42,244 bases of DNA from Microbacterium sp. USTB-Y. Its GTDB lineage: Bacteria > Actinomycetota > Actinomycetes > Actinomycetales > Microbacteriaceae. The stretch spans positions 1 through 42,244 of the forward strand of contig NZ_JAGMTU010000012.1 in NCBI RefSeq assembly GCF_023703415.1. Reading direction: 5' to 3'. Below are positions 1 to 8,082 of the stretch, one piece after another. The position numbers and the translations under genes are program-made. The notes under the pieces are model-generated. The model was not told the origin of the DNA and did not search any database. It saw only the letters and a program-made list of their open reading frames with translations. The stretch's first letter is position 1. Each line of letters starts with the position of its first letter.

Positions 1-47
1 TGAGGCGATTTCGGCCATGAGGAGGGCTCCGAGTGAGGCGGAGGGGA

Positions 48-84
48 AGACAGGGCCCCTGGGGGCCATCCAGAGGCCCTGTCT
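48..84 (-). terminator. Putative terminator of the sigma-like gene
   Basis: A perfect 10-bp inverted repeat (AGACAGGGCC at 48-57, GGCCCTGTCT at 75-84) with a 17-nt loop lies downstream of the minus-strand gene ending at 173. Read leftward it is followed by a pyrimidine-rich but not pure-T stretch. The remaining bases from 1 to 172 show no convincing gene. Confidence 0.5.
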
Positions 85-172
85 GTCTGGGGGGGCGGAG
101 CGGTTAGTGTGCTCCGGCCTGTGGGGCGCGCTCGACTCGTCGACTGCGCTTGCCCCTGGATGGCGGGTTGGC

Positions 173-937
173 TCAGCTGCGGCGCGGGGCGTAGGAGACC
201 TTGGCCTCCATGTCGCCACTGACGGCCTGCATGAGCTTGGTGCGGATTCGGCACACTCGGCGGTTGAGCGTCTCCCGGCTGACGCCGAGCTCGGCCGCTG
301 CTTCCTCACGCGCCACACCGGGGTCACCCTCTGCGAGCTCGATGCGTGCAAGCAGCTGGACCTCGTCGCGGCGGAGGGTGCCGGAGTCGATCGCCCAGGT
401 GAGGATCGTCACCAGATCCCGGAAGACGTCGTCGCTCTCGTCGGGGCCTGCGATCTTCTCGAGCAGCTCGTCCTCGATCGGCATCGCGTCGACGCTGTGC
501 TCGCTGCCGAACCAGACTCCGAGGTTCTTGATCGTCTCGAGACGGATGTTTCCGGAGACGGAGTGGACGCGCTCGAGCGGGTAGGTGTGAATGACCTCCC
601 AGAGCACGCCGATCGTCGCAGTGCGGGCGTCGGCGGGGGAGTGCTGCCACAGGCTGCGCATGCTGCTGCAGCTGCTCGGCAGCCGCAGCGCGAGCGGCAT
701 GAACGACTTGAGCAGGACGCGGCCGGCGAAGGTATCGCCGGCGTGCTCGAGGGTGAGCAGCTCGAGCAAGAGCGCGTCGCGCTGTTCGGGAGCTTGCGGC
801 TGCCGGATGAGGTTCACGGCCTCATCGCCGGTCAGCTCGCCGAGCGTTCCGAAGTGGTGAGTGGTGTGGGAGTGGAAGCTGTTCCACTCGTCGAACAGCT
901 GGTCGGCAAGAGGTGATGTCTTCGCCCAAGCAGTCAT
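173..937 (-). CDS. Sigma-factor-like transcription regulator
   Basis: A 254-residue protein. The centre (LLTLEHAGDTFAGR, then LWEVIHTYPLERVHSVSGNI) resembles the region-2 part of a divergent actinobacterial sigma-70-like family. The C-terminal 55 residues contain a helix-turn-helix of region-4 type (AAAELGVSRETLNRRVCRIR). It is divergent from the transfer operon starting at 1250 and is the only obvious transcription regulator near it, so it is a candidate to drive the two look-alike transfer promoters; that link is inference. The leader carries a perfect inverted repeat that includes the likely ribosome-binding site GAAGGG. It could instead be a non-sigma HTH activator. The gene is certain, the sigma assignment moderate. 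Confidence 0.7.
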   Translation of the reverse strand: MTAWAKTSPLADQLFDEWNSFHSHTTHHFGTLGELTGDEAVNLIRQPQAPEQRDALLLELLTLEHAGDTFAGRVLLKSFMPLALRLPSSCSSMRSLWQHSPADARTATIGVLWEVIHTYPLERVHSVSGNIRLETIKNLGVWFGSEHSVDAMPIEDELLEKIAGPDESDDVFRDLVTILTWAIDSGTLRRDEVQLLARIELAEGDPGVAREEAAAELGVSRETLNRRVCRIRTKLMQAVSGDMEAKVSYAPRRS

Positions 938-943
938 GAGAAA

Positions 944-979
944 TGGCCCTTCGTCGTGACGTCGGTTGACGAAGGGCCA
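944..979 (-). promoter_or_regulatory. 12-bp inverted repeat in the leader of the sigma-like gene
   Basis: TGGCCCTTCGTC at 944-955 and GACGAAGGGCCA at 968-979 form a perfect 12-bp stem with a 12-nt loop, 6 nt upstream of the minus-strand ATG at 937. In the minus transcript the start-proximal arm contains GAAGGG, the only good Shine-Dalgarno sequence. The stem could therefore hide the ribosome-binding site, or it could be a protein operator. Confidence 0.6.
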
Positions 980-1155
980 CGTTCCTCAGCACCCCTGGTT
1001 CAGATCCTGGAAAGTTCCGGGCGGGCAGGAGAGTGCCCGACCGGCGGATGCTGGCTTCGGTGGGTCTGAGTCGCGATCCGATGCTGTAAATGCCCGTTCA
1101 GGGGTGGTTTCCATGTCTCGCTGCATGGGCGCAATATCCACGCAAGATTTCTTCG

Positions 1156-1195
1156 ATCCGCGATGTCCGCGAAGGGCCGAAAACCCGGCCTATAC
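1156..1195 (+). promoter_or_regulatory. Transfer-operon promoter element, copy 1
   Basis: ATCCGCGATGTCCGCGAAGG (1156-1175), a 10-nt gap, then CGGCCTATAC (1186-1195). The same two blocks with the same spacing recur at 10381-10420 upstream of the coupling-protein gene. The first block holds a direct repeat of TCCGCGA with a 9-bp period; the second ends in a -10-like TATAC. No canonical TTGACA lies 17 bp upstream, which fits an activator-dependent or alternative-sigma promoter. The next start codon is GTG 1250. Confidence 0.7.
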
Positions 1196-1249
1196 AGATA
1201 TGCCCCCGTTGGTCGGGAGGCATCAGGACTCCGCGGAAGGGACAGAAAC

Positions 1250-1486
1250 GTGAGCGAGAGCAGCACCGCAGACAGCGCCGACGACGCCATGTGGGAAGGA
1301 TTCAAGCCCGACGCTGCACGCGCGATCCGTGCGCGCCAGGGGTTCGAGGAAGCGGTGGCGAGCACCCTCGACGCACCCTTCGACCCCTCCACGCATGGCC
1401 GCGTGGTGAAGGCGGTTGAGGAGCTCTCGGCAGCGGTGCCGGCAGCTCTGCGGGTGGCGCAGCTGCGAGTGGGAGGAGCTGCATAA
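1250..1486 (+). CDS. Small acidic protein, first gene of the transfer operon
   Basis: A 78-residue soluble protein of unknown function (MSESSTADSADDAMWEGF...). I chose GTG 1250 because GGAAGG lies just upstream and the 5' extension to 1163 would run through the promoter element. The stop overlaps the next ATG by one base (TAATG at 1484-1488), so the two genes are probably translationally coupled. No transmembrane segment or known domain is seen. Its place as first gene suggests a minor transfer or regulatory role. Confidence 0.7.
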   Translation: MSESSTADSADDAMWEGFKPDAARAIRARQGFEEAVASTLDAPFDPSTHGRVVKAVEELSAAVPAALRVAQLRVGGAA

Positions 1487-2475
1487 TGGCGCGCCGCGAG
1501 AAGACGTCGAAGCCAGCCAAGGAGACGAAGACCGTCCCGGCACAGGGGAGCAGCTGGACCCATGGTCGGCAGCTGGGCGGCAAGGTGCTGTCCGCACTCC
1601 TGTTCGCCGCGATCGCGTGTGGGCCCATCGCGCTCTTCGCCGCGGCCGCACGTCCGGCGCCCGTCGTCGCCGCAGCGCCCGAGGCGCAGGCAGCGGGGCT
1701 GAGCACGCAGCAGCAGGCTGCCGGCGGTTACGCGGAGGGATTCGTCTCCTCGTGGCTGAGCGCGACGAAGGACGCGCCGGGTGACCTGGCTACCTACGTC
1801 GACCTGGCGGCGCTGCGGCAGCTGTCGGTCACGGCCTGGGAGTACCGCGACCTGTCCGTGGTCTCCATCACACCCGTCGACGGCTCGGACTTCGTCAACG
1901 TCGTCGTCGCGGCGAACATCAAGGAGCTGTCGGTGACGGACTCCGACGACACCAGCACGACGAGCTGGCCGCGCCGCTACTTCCAGGTGGCGATCGCGGT
2001 CAACGGAGACACGGTGCGGGCAGTCGGTCTCCCGGCCCAGATCTCCGCTCCCGTCCAGGGCGAGACAACGTCGCTGGTCTACAAGCAGACCATCGGATCC
2101 TCTGACCCGTCTGCGGAGACGGTGTCGGCGTTCCTCGGCGCGTACCTTGCCGGCTCGGGCGACCTGTCCCGATACAGCGCCCCGGACACATCCTTCGTGG
2201 CGATCTCGCCCGCCCCCTACGTGATGGTCAACGTCGAGGAGCTGCGGTCGGACCTGACGCCCACGGAGTCCCCGAGCGATGGCGACACCCTCAAGGTGCT
2301 CGCGACCGTCTCACTGCTGAGCCCGCTGGACCAGCAAGTGACCTCGACGTACACGCTCACCCTCACCGCGCGTGCCTCCCGCTGGGAGGTCAGCGCCATT
2401 GATCTTGCACCGCAAGCGGTCTCCGACAAGGGATCGACAACCCCCACGCCGACACCGTCCGGTAACGGCAACTAA
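1486..2475 (+). CDS. TcpC/VirB8-like conjugal transfer protein
   Basis: A 329-residue protein with a basic cytoplasmic N-terminus, one transmembrane helix at about residues 34-54 (VLSALLFAAIACGPIALFAAAA) and a long extracytoplasmic part. That part appears to hold two NTF2-like repeats: the first around the SVTAWEYRDLSVVSITPVDG region, the second starting near PSAETVSAFLGAYLAGSGDL. This architecture (one helix plus two NTF2-like domains) is that of the TcpC family of Gram-positive conjugation systems, structural relatives of VirB8. It likely forms part of the membrane-spanning channel scaffold. The C-terminus is a low-complexity Thr/Pro/Gly tail. Confidence 0.8.
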   Translation: MARREKTSKPAKETKTVPAQGSSWTHGRQLGGKVLSALLFAAIACGPIALFAAAARPAPVVAAAPEAQAAGLSTQQQAAGGYAEGFVSSWLSATKDAPGDLATYVDLAALRQLSVTAWEYRDLSVVSITPVDGSDFVNVVVAANIKELSVTDSDDTSTTSWPRRYFQVAIAVNGDTVRAVGLPAQISAPVQGETTSLVYKQTIGSSDPSAETVSAFLGAYLAGSGDLSRYSAPDTSFVAISPAPYVMVNVEELRSDLTPTESPSDGDTLKVLATVSLLSPLDQQVTSTYTLTLTARASRWEVSAIDLAPQAVSDKGSTTPTPTPSGNGN

Positions 2476-2491
2476 GGAAGGAACACCAACC

Positions 2492-2815
2492 ATGTTCGAT
2501 TGGATCAACGGGATCACCGCTGATGCGACGACTGCTTTCCGGGCGGTCGTGTTTCTCGCAGCAGCAGTGATCTTCTTCGTCGTCGCCGCCAAGGTGCGGT
2601 TCGCCATGGCGACGACCATCATCACCGGCATCGCGTGCGGCCTGGCCATGTTCCTCGCCGCCGGCGGTGGCGAGTGGGTCATGGGCCTCATCCAGACCGA
2701 GACCGTCGACGCCATCGGAGTGACGATCCACCAGATCGCAGCTCCGGCGGACGTCCTGGTGCTCAACGAGACCACCACCGCGGCCGGCGACACGGTCTAC
2801 CGGCTGGTCGCGTAA
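2492..2815 (+). CDS. Small two-helix membrane protein of the transfer operon
   Basis: A 107-residue protein with ATG at 2492 after AAGGAAGG. Two hydrophobic helices are seen (about residues 15-35, AFRAVVFLAAAVIFFVVAA, and 40-58, MATTIITGIACGLAMFLAA), followed by a polar tail. The size, two helices and position upstream of TcpE- and VirB4-like genes resemble the VirB2/pilin-like or small channel subunits of actinobacterial transfer clusters. No sequence motif proves this. Confidence 0.75.
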   Translation: MFDWINGITADATTAFRAVVFLAAAVIFFVVAAKVRFAMATTIITGIACGLAMFLAAGGGEWVMGLIQTETVDAIGVTIHQIAAPADVLVLNETTTAAGDTVYRLVA

Positions 2816-2824
2816 GGGGCGAAC

Positions 2825-3400
2825 GTGGCCGATCGCGACGAAGAGAGAGAGGTTGCGCGCTTCTACACGCGCAGCCGCCGGTTCCCAAAGTTCATCGGCC
2901 GTCTCCACGACGGCACGAAGATCCCTGGGGGCCCCTACACGCTGACGCAGGGCGTCGTCCTGGCGATCGTCCTGGTCGTCGCGCTGATGACGCAGAGCGT
3001 GTGGGGGACTGGCTCTCCGATCGTCGACATTCCCGTCGCTGCCTTCGTGTCCTGGGGAGCAGCGTGGGGAGCCGGAAGGATCCCGGCCACACGCCGGAAC
3101 CTGCTGAGCATCATCACTAGCGGCATGTCCGCGATGACCCGCCCCGCAGCCGGCCGCTACCGCGGAGTGACCATGCGGGTTCGCCCGCCCCACTTCGCAG
3201 GCGGCGGAACAACGATCGCCGAGCCGGTCGGAGCCACGCTCGCCCGCCCGGATAGCGAGAACACCGCACCCGCACCGGAAGCGCCCGTCGTGGCGCAGCC
3301 GGTCCTGCAGCCGCGCTCGACGCCGCTGCCGGCGCACGCACCCGCACACGCGGTCAGCGGCGTCGAGCGCCTGCTGCAGCAAGCCCGAGGAGGCAACTGA
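2825..3400 (+). CDS. TcpE/PrgI-like conjugal transfer membrane protein
   Basis: A 191-residue protein starting at GTG 2825. The N-terminal half has the pattern of VirB3/PrgI/TcpE proteins: a short soluble start (FPKFIGRLHDGTKIPGGPYT), then two hydrophobic segments at about residues 40-58 and 68-84. The C-terminal half is a Pro/Ala-rich cytoplasmic tail. Such proteins recruit the VirB4 ATPase to the membrane in type IV secretion systems, which agrees with the VirB4-type gene 115 bp downstream. Assignment rests on layout and general pattern. Confidence 0.7.
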   Translation: MADRDEEREVARFYTRSRRFPKFIGRLHDGTKIPGGPYTLTQGVVLAIVLVVALMTQSVWGTGSPIVDIPVAAFVSWGAAWGAGRIPATRRNLLSIITSGMSAMTRPAAGRYRGVTMRVRPPHFAGGGTTIAEPVGATLARPDSENTAPAPEAPVVAQPVLQPRSTPLPAHAPAHAVSGVERLLQQARGGN

Positions 3401-3402
3401 CC

Positions 3403-3501
3403 ATGAGCTACTCATCCCTCCTCCCCATCCTCGGCGGCACGCCGATCACGGTCCCCCTCAGCGGCGGTCGCGATCTGCTGCTGGCCACGCCGACCGACTG
3501 A
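3403..3501 (+). CDS. Possible 32-residue peptide between tcpE- and virB4-like genes
   Basis: ATG 3403 opens a 32-codon frame (MSYSSLLPILGGTPITVPL...) ending in TGA at 3499-3501. It starts 2 bp after the preceding stop, with GAGGAGG just upstream, and ends 14 bp before the VirB4-like ATG. The strong ribosome-binding site and tight packing favour translation. It could be a short coupling peptide, or the displaced N-terminus of the ATPase. No function can be assigned. Confidence 0.4.
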   Translation: MSYSSLLPILGGTPITVPLSGGRDLLLATPTD

Positions 3502-3515
3502 GAAACGAGACGACG

Positions 3516-6044
3516 ATGCAGATTCCGGCAACAGCGATGACGAGCAACCTGATGTGGACCCGCTCGGGCGTGGTCTGGGCGACGTGGCGGCTGCAGCCGC
3601 TCCCGTATGCCTACGCCACCGCGGCCGCAAAGCAGCTCGTCAAGGCGCACCACCAGGCGCTTTTCCAGGCCCACCGGGGCGAGGGGCTGCTGCTGGGGCT
3701 GTGCGCTGACCTGGACCCGGTGTCGATCGTGGAGCGGATGCTGGATGGGGTTCGCATCGACGAGTGCCCCGACTGGGCGCGCGAGGTCGAGCTGACCCTG
3801 GACGCGCTCGAGCAGATCCCGCTCGGAACGCGCGCGTTCTGGTTCTCGGTCCCGCTCGCGGCCGGTTCGATGAAGGCGCGCGCGATGTCGGCACTGCGCG
3901 CCGCCGACACCAAGCTGCGTGACACGCTGGCTCTTCCCCGTCAGCTGCCTACCGACTCCGAGATCGCCGCTGCTGCGCGGATGGCCAAGGAGATCGAGGT
4001 CCGCATCCCCGCCGCGTTCCAGCCGACCCGCGCAACGCCCGCCGAGCAGATCTGGATCGCCCTTCACTCGCAGCAGCGCGGCCTCTCCGCAGACCTCGCC
4101 GCCCCTGTCCCGCCTGCCGAGGGTACGGAGGACGGATTCGGCGCCGACGAGCTCGCGCACTTCCAGATGCCCTCCGCGATGCCAAACCCTTGGCTCGACG
4201 AGGGCGGGCAGAGTGACATCGCCCCCAAGTCCGGGCAGCAGTTCCTCCCGTTCAAGCGCCGCTACCTCAAGGTGCACAGCCCCTACGCGGACGAGACGTC
4301 GTCCTACCAGGTGGTGCAGGCCATGGTCGCCGCGCCCAAGGCCGGCTGGGTCTCGCCCGGCGTCGAGTGGATCTCACACGTCGACCAGTTCCCCCTCGAC
4401 GTCGACTGGGGGATCCGTTTCACCGTCACCGGCGCCGACGAGGTCAAGCGTCGCAACAAGAAGGCCGAAACCGCCATCGAGGAGCAGTACAAGCATCAGG
4501 AGGGCACCGCGACGATCACCGGCGGCGGATCCGACCTCGGCGAGATCGCAGAGACGCTGGCCGCGTACCACGCCTCCCTCAACCGCTCCGACAAGGAGGT
4601 CGAGGTTCAGGCGACGGTGCTGTTCGCTGTGGGGGCAGATACCGCCGATCTCGCGAAGGCCAAGGGCCGATTCGTGGCAGACGAGTACAAGCGCGCCGAC
4701 TTCCTCCTCGAGGCGCCCCTGGGCGGTCAGGAGGAGCTTTGGTGGGCGATGATCCCCGGCACGCCCACCGGGCGCATCGTCCGTGAGCTCACCCAGATCA
4801 CGACCGGCCGGGAGTTCGCGACCGGAGTGCCGCTTTCCAGCAACGAGCTCGGAGACGAGAAGGGCGCCCGCTTCGGCGAGAACATCAGCACCGCACGCCA
4901 CACCCCGATCCTCCGCGACGCGGACGGCAGTATCCAGGCCGACACCAGCGCCAGCTTCGGCGTGGTCGCCGAGCTCGGCGCCGGCAAGAGTGTGCTGCTC
5001 AAGGGAGACATGGGCGACACGGTCGACCGCAACGGCCGCGTCGTCGCGATCGACCGCACAGAGGCCAAGGAGTACGCGGTCTTCGCGCAGAGCCTCCGGC
5101 CGGACACCACGACGATCGTCGACCTGATGACCCCGGAGTACTCGCTGGACCCGCTGCGGGTGTTCGGCCCTCTCGTCGGCGCACGCATGGTGCAGTCGCT
5201 CTTCGCGGTGATGCTCGGCATCCGGGCTCGCGACTCCCGAGGCGTTGCCCTGTCCCGCCTCCTCGAGCCGGAGTACGTCGCCGCGCACGACATCACCAGC
5301 CTCGGTCGCCTGCGGGCACATCTCAAGACGATCTCCTCCGCGGAGAGCGATGAGCTGTCGGGCCTGATCAACCTGGTCGCGTCGAAGGACATCGGCGAGG
5401 TCCTCTTCAACGACGGGCTGACCGCTGTCGACCTGAAATCGCGTGCCCTGGTCTTCCTCACCCATGGGCTGTCGCTGCCGGACAAGACCGAGCTCGAGCA
5501 CGCGCACCTGTTCGAGGAGATGCCCCTGGAAAAGATCTACGGCCGCGCGATGTACGCGATGCTCATGGGGATCTCCCGCGAGGTCTGCTTCATGAACCCC
5601 GGCGAGCTCGCCGGCGCCTACTTCGACGAATGCCACCACATCACCCAGTCACCCGAGGGTGAGCGCGACCTGCGCATCGGCATCCGCGATGGCCGCAAGC
5701 ACCGCGCGTTCTTCGCCCTTGGCTCCCACGATCCCGCCGACTTCGGTGAGACCCAGACGCGCGGCCTGCTCAAGACCCGCTACGTGATGCGTCAGACCGA
5801 CAAGGATCTGGCGCGCCGCGCGATCGAGTGGTTGACCGGCGAGCCTGCAGACCCGGCGATGGTCCAGGTGGTCACCGAGGATCTGTCGCCGCTCGGCCCG
5901 GACGGCAAGGTCGCCCCTGAGCGGCGCGGTGAGGGCCTGGTCCGTGACCAGCGCGGCCGGATCGGAAAGTTCCGCAAGACGCTCCCCGAGCGCCCCGACC
6001 GACGCGAAGCGGTGCTGTCGACTCCGTCTCTGGTGACGCCATGA
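3516..6044 (+). CDS. VirB4-type conjugation ATPase
   Basis: An 842-residue cytoplasmic ATPase expected to power assembly of, and transport through, the type IV secretion channel. A Walker A-like motif lies at residues 485-492 (AELGAGKS, Lys491) and Walker B at about 700-706 (GAYFDECH, Asp704-Glu705). The N-terminal 450 residues form the membrane-proximal VirB4 domain. The C-terminal part contains the conserved stretch KTRYVMRQTDKDLARRAIEW. The motif layout and length match VirB4/TraC-like proteins of actinobacterial elements. Its stop overlaps the next start (ATGA at 6041-6044), coupling it to the channel protein. Confidence 0.9.
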   Translation: MQIPATAMTSNLMWTRSGVVWATWRLQPLPYAYATAAAKQLVKAHHQALFQAHRGEGLLLGLCADLDPVSIVERMLDGVRIDECPDWAREVELTLDALEQIPLGTRAFWFSVPLAAGSMKARAMSALRAADTKLRDTLALPRQLPTDSEIAAAARMAKEIEVRIPAAFQPTRATPAEQIWIALHSQQRGLSADLAAPVPPAEGTEDGFGADELAHFQMPSAMPNPWLDEGGQSDIAPKSGQQFLPFKRRYLKVHSPYADETSSYQVVQAMVAAPKAGWVSPGVEWISHVDQFPLDVDWGIRFTVTGADEVKRRNKKAETAIEEQYKHQEGTATITGGGSDLGEIAETLAAYHASLNRSDKEVEVQATVLFAVGADTADLAKAKGRFVADEYKRADFLLEAPLGGQEELWWAMIPGTPTGRIVRELTQITTGREFATGVPLSSNELGDEKGARFGENISTARHTPILRDADGSIQADTSASFGVVAELGAGKSVLLKGDMGDTVDRNGRVVAIDRTEAKEYAVFAQSLRPDTTTIVDLMTPEYSLDPLRVFGPLVGARMVQSLFAVMLGIRARDSRGVALSRLLEPEYVAAHDITSLGRLRAHLKTISSAESDELSGLINLVASKDIGEVLFNDGLTAVDLKSRALVFLTHGLSLPDKTELEHAHLFEEMPLEKIYGRAMYAMLMGISREVCFMNPGELAGAYFDECHHITQSPEGERDLRIGIRDGRKHRAFFALGSHDPADFGETQTRGLLKTRYVMRQTDKDLARRAIEWLTGEPADPAMVQVVTEDLSPLGPDGKVAPERRGEGLVRDQRGRIGKFRKTLPERPDRREAVLSTPSLVTP

Positions 6045-8077
6045 TCGGGTTCTACCGGCACACCTTCGAGACCCTGGGCGGCGCGTTCTGGCGGATCCGG
6101 TTCTGGGTGCATGATCACCCCCGGTGTAGCAAGGTCTTCGCCGTGATCCTGATCGACCTGTTCCTGGTCCTGTTCGGCAACACGTACTGGGCCTTCGCCG
6201 CTGACGGTGGCGGCTCGTCCCCGTTCATGCTCGGCGGCGACATCACCGACAGCGACGGCGTCCCCCTGACCAACTACACGGTGCTCCCGCTTGACCGCGG
6301 CGACGTGTTCACGATGGGGAAGTTCTTCATCTCCATGTGGATCGACCCGATCTGGACCGGGCATCTGGGTCTGGTGTCGTGGATGATCTGGTTCTGCGAC
6401 TGGCTGCTCTCCTTCGAGTGGGTCGACATCGTCGCGGCACCGTTCGGTGCGCTGGCCGACCTCCTGCAGGACTTCCTCGGCGAGATCGCGTGGATCCCGT
6501 TCGCGCTGACGATCGCCGGCGGAGTCGCAGGCCTGGCGATCATGCTCGGCCGGCACTCCACCGGGTGGGCGGAGCTGTTCATCTCGGCGTGCTGCGCAGT
6601 GCTGGCAACCGGGCTGCTCGCCAACCCGATCGCCTCGCTCACCGCCGCCGGCGGCGCCTTCGACACCGCCCAGGAGTACGGCGGTCAGATCGCCGCCGTC
6701 GTCGTCACCGACGACATCAACAGCACGGAGCTCGACTCCGAGAACCTGCTGTCCGCTGCGGTCACATCGCAGCTGGTCGACATCTTCGTGAAGATCCCTG
6801 CGCAGACGATCGCGTTCGGCCACGCCCTCGAGGGGCAGTGCGCCACGACCTTCACCGACACGATGACCAGCTCGGCGCCTATCCAGACCGGCGGCAACGA
6901 GGTCCGCGACGCGGTCGGCGGCTGCGACGAGGAAGCGAAGACGTTCAACCAGAACCCCAACTTCGGCCAGGTGCTCACGGCTGTCACGATGACCCCCGGC
7001 GCGTTGACCCTGTTCATCCTCCCGATGGCATTCGCCGTGCTGTTCCTGGTCACGGTGCTCGGCTTCCTGATCTCCGCGATCAAGACCATGTGGAACGTCT
7101 ACATCGGGATCCTCCCGGTCAACCGATACCCGCTTTGGAAGTCCCTCGCCGACACCTTCATGGGCCTGGTCGCGATCGTCTTCATGGCGGTCGTCATGGC
7201 TGCCGTTCTCAAGCTGACCGTCGCAGCAATCACCGGGCTCAGCAGCCTGGGGATCCCGCTCGTCGCGCAGATGACCTTCGCAACGCTGGTGATGATCGTG
7301 CTGCTGTTCCTGATCATCCGGGCGCGCCGGATCGCGAAGAAGACAGGCCAGTCGATCGCCGAGCAGCTCTCGCGGTACGGCATCGGCAAGGGTGGCCCGA
7401 CGCAGCGCGACGGGGTCAAGACCGTCGCGGCGATGGGCGCCGTGTCGACGATCGCGGCCGCGGCTCTGCGCCGCCCTGACAACACGGTCGACGCGCGCTC
7501 CATCAACTTCGGCGCTGCGGCCGCGCAGGACATCGGCACAATGACCGCCACACGCCCGCCCGCGACGCCTATGCCGCCCTCTTCGCCATCCGGCGGCTCG
7601 TCGGGCCGTCCGGCGCTCCCGTCGCCGCAGAAGGGCCCTGGGGGCGGATCAGCGGCGGGTGCCGCCGCCAAGGCATCGAAGACGGCGGATCTGGTGTTCA
7701 CGGCCGCGCGAATCGGTAAGGGCGCCGCAGCTGGCGGTCTTGCCGGCGCCGCCGGCGCCGCGGCGCTCGAGGTCGGTGGCCGGGTGGCGACCAAGGGGGC
7801 ATCCAAGGCGGTCTCCGCGGCCGCGTCCGCCGGTAGCAGCACGCCACGAGCTGCCGGTGACCCGAAGGTGGTTCCGATGGTCGTCGACCCGGCGCCGACG
7901 TCGACGCGCACCCCGGACGGCCCGCGCCGCATCGTCGTGGACTCTTCGGGCATGGGGCACATCGAACGGCGCCCCTCCTCCTCCGGGGTCGTCGACATCA
8001 CGTCGCTGCCACCGCGCGCCCCTCGATCCCCGCGCAGCGGTGAGATGCGTGCCCGGCTCGCGATCGCGCAGAAGTAG
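6041..8077 (+). CDS. Polytopic VirB6/TrbL-like channel protein
   Basis: A 678-residue membrane protein. An N-terminal hydrophobic segment (FAVILIDLFLVLFGNTYWAFA) looks like a signal anchor. About six further helices follow up to residue 430, including LTLFILPMAFAVLFLVTVLG and MTFATLVMIVLLFLIIRA, then about 240 residues of Ala/Gly/Pro/Ser-rich cytoplasmic tail. Cysteines in the loop near residues 265-300 may form a disulfide outside the cell. This is the layout of VirB6/TrbL-like proteins, the inner-membrane part of the DNA channel. The start overlaps the VirB4-like stop by 4 bp. Confidence 0.8.
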   Translation: MIGFYRHTFETLGGAFWRIRFWVHDHPRCSKVFAVILIDLFLVLFGNTYWAFAADGGGSSPFMLGGDITDSDGVPLTNYTVLPLDRGDVFTMGKFFISMWIDPIWTGHLGLVSWMIWFCDWLLSFEWVDIVAAPFGALADLLQDFLGEIAWIPFALTIAGGVAGLAIMLGRHSTGWAELFISACCAVLATGLLANPIASLTAAGGAFDTAQEYGGQIAAVVVTDDINSTELDSENLLSAAVTSQLVDIFVKIPAQTIAFGHALEGQCATTFTDTMTSSAPIQTGGNEVRDAVGGCDEEAKTFNQNPNFGQVLTAVTMTPGALTLFILPMAFAVLFLVTVLGFLISAIKTMWNVYIGILPVNRYPLWKSLADTFMGLVAIVFMAVVMAAVLKLTVAAITGLSSLGIPLVAQMTFATLVMIVLLFLIIRARRIAKKTGQSIAEQLSRYGIGKGGPTQRDGVKTVAAMGAVSTIAAAALRRPDNTVDARSINFGAAAAQDIGTMTATRPPATPMPPSSPSGGSSGRPALPSPQKGPGGGSAAGAAAKASKTADLVFTAARIGKGAAAGGLAGAAGAAALEVGGRVATKGASKAVSAAASAGSSTPRAAGDPKVVPMVVDPAPTSTRTPDGPRRIVVDSSGMGHIERRPSSSGVVDITSLPPRAPRSPRSGEMRARLAIAQK

Positions 8078-8082
8078 TCCGC

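Noticed and set aside
17..916. Long plus-strand frame over the sigma-like gene
   Set aside because: It has low-complexity composition from antisense reading of a GC-rich gene, while the minus frame carries a helix-turn-helix motif.
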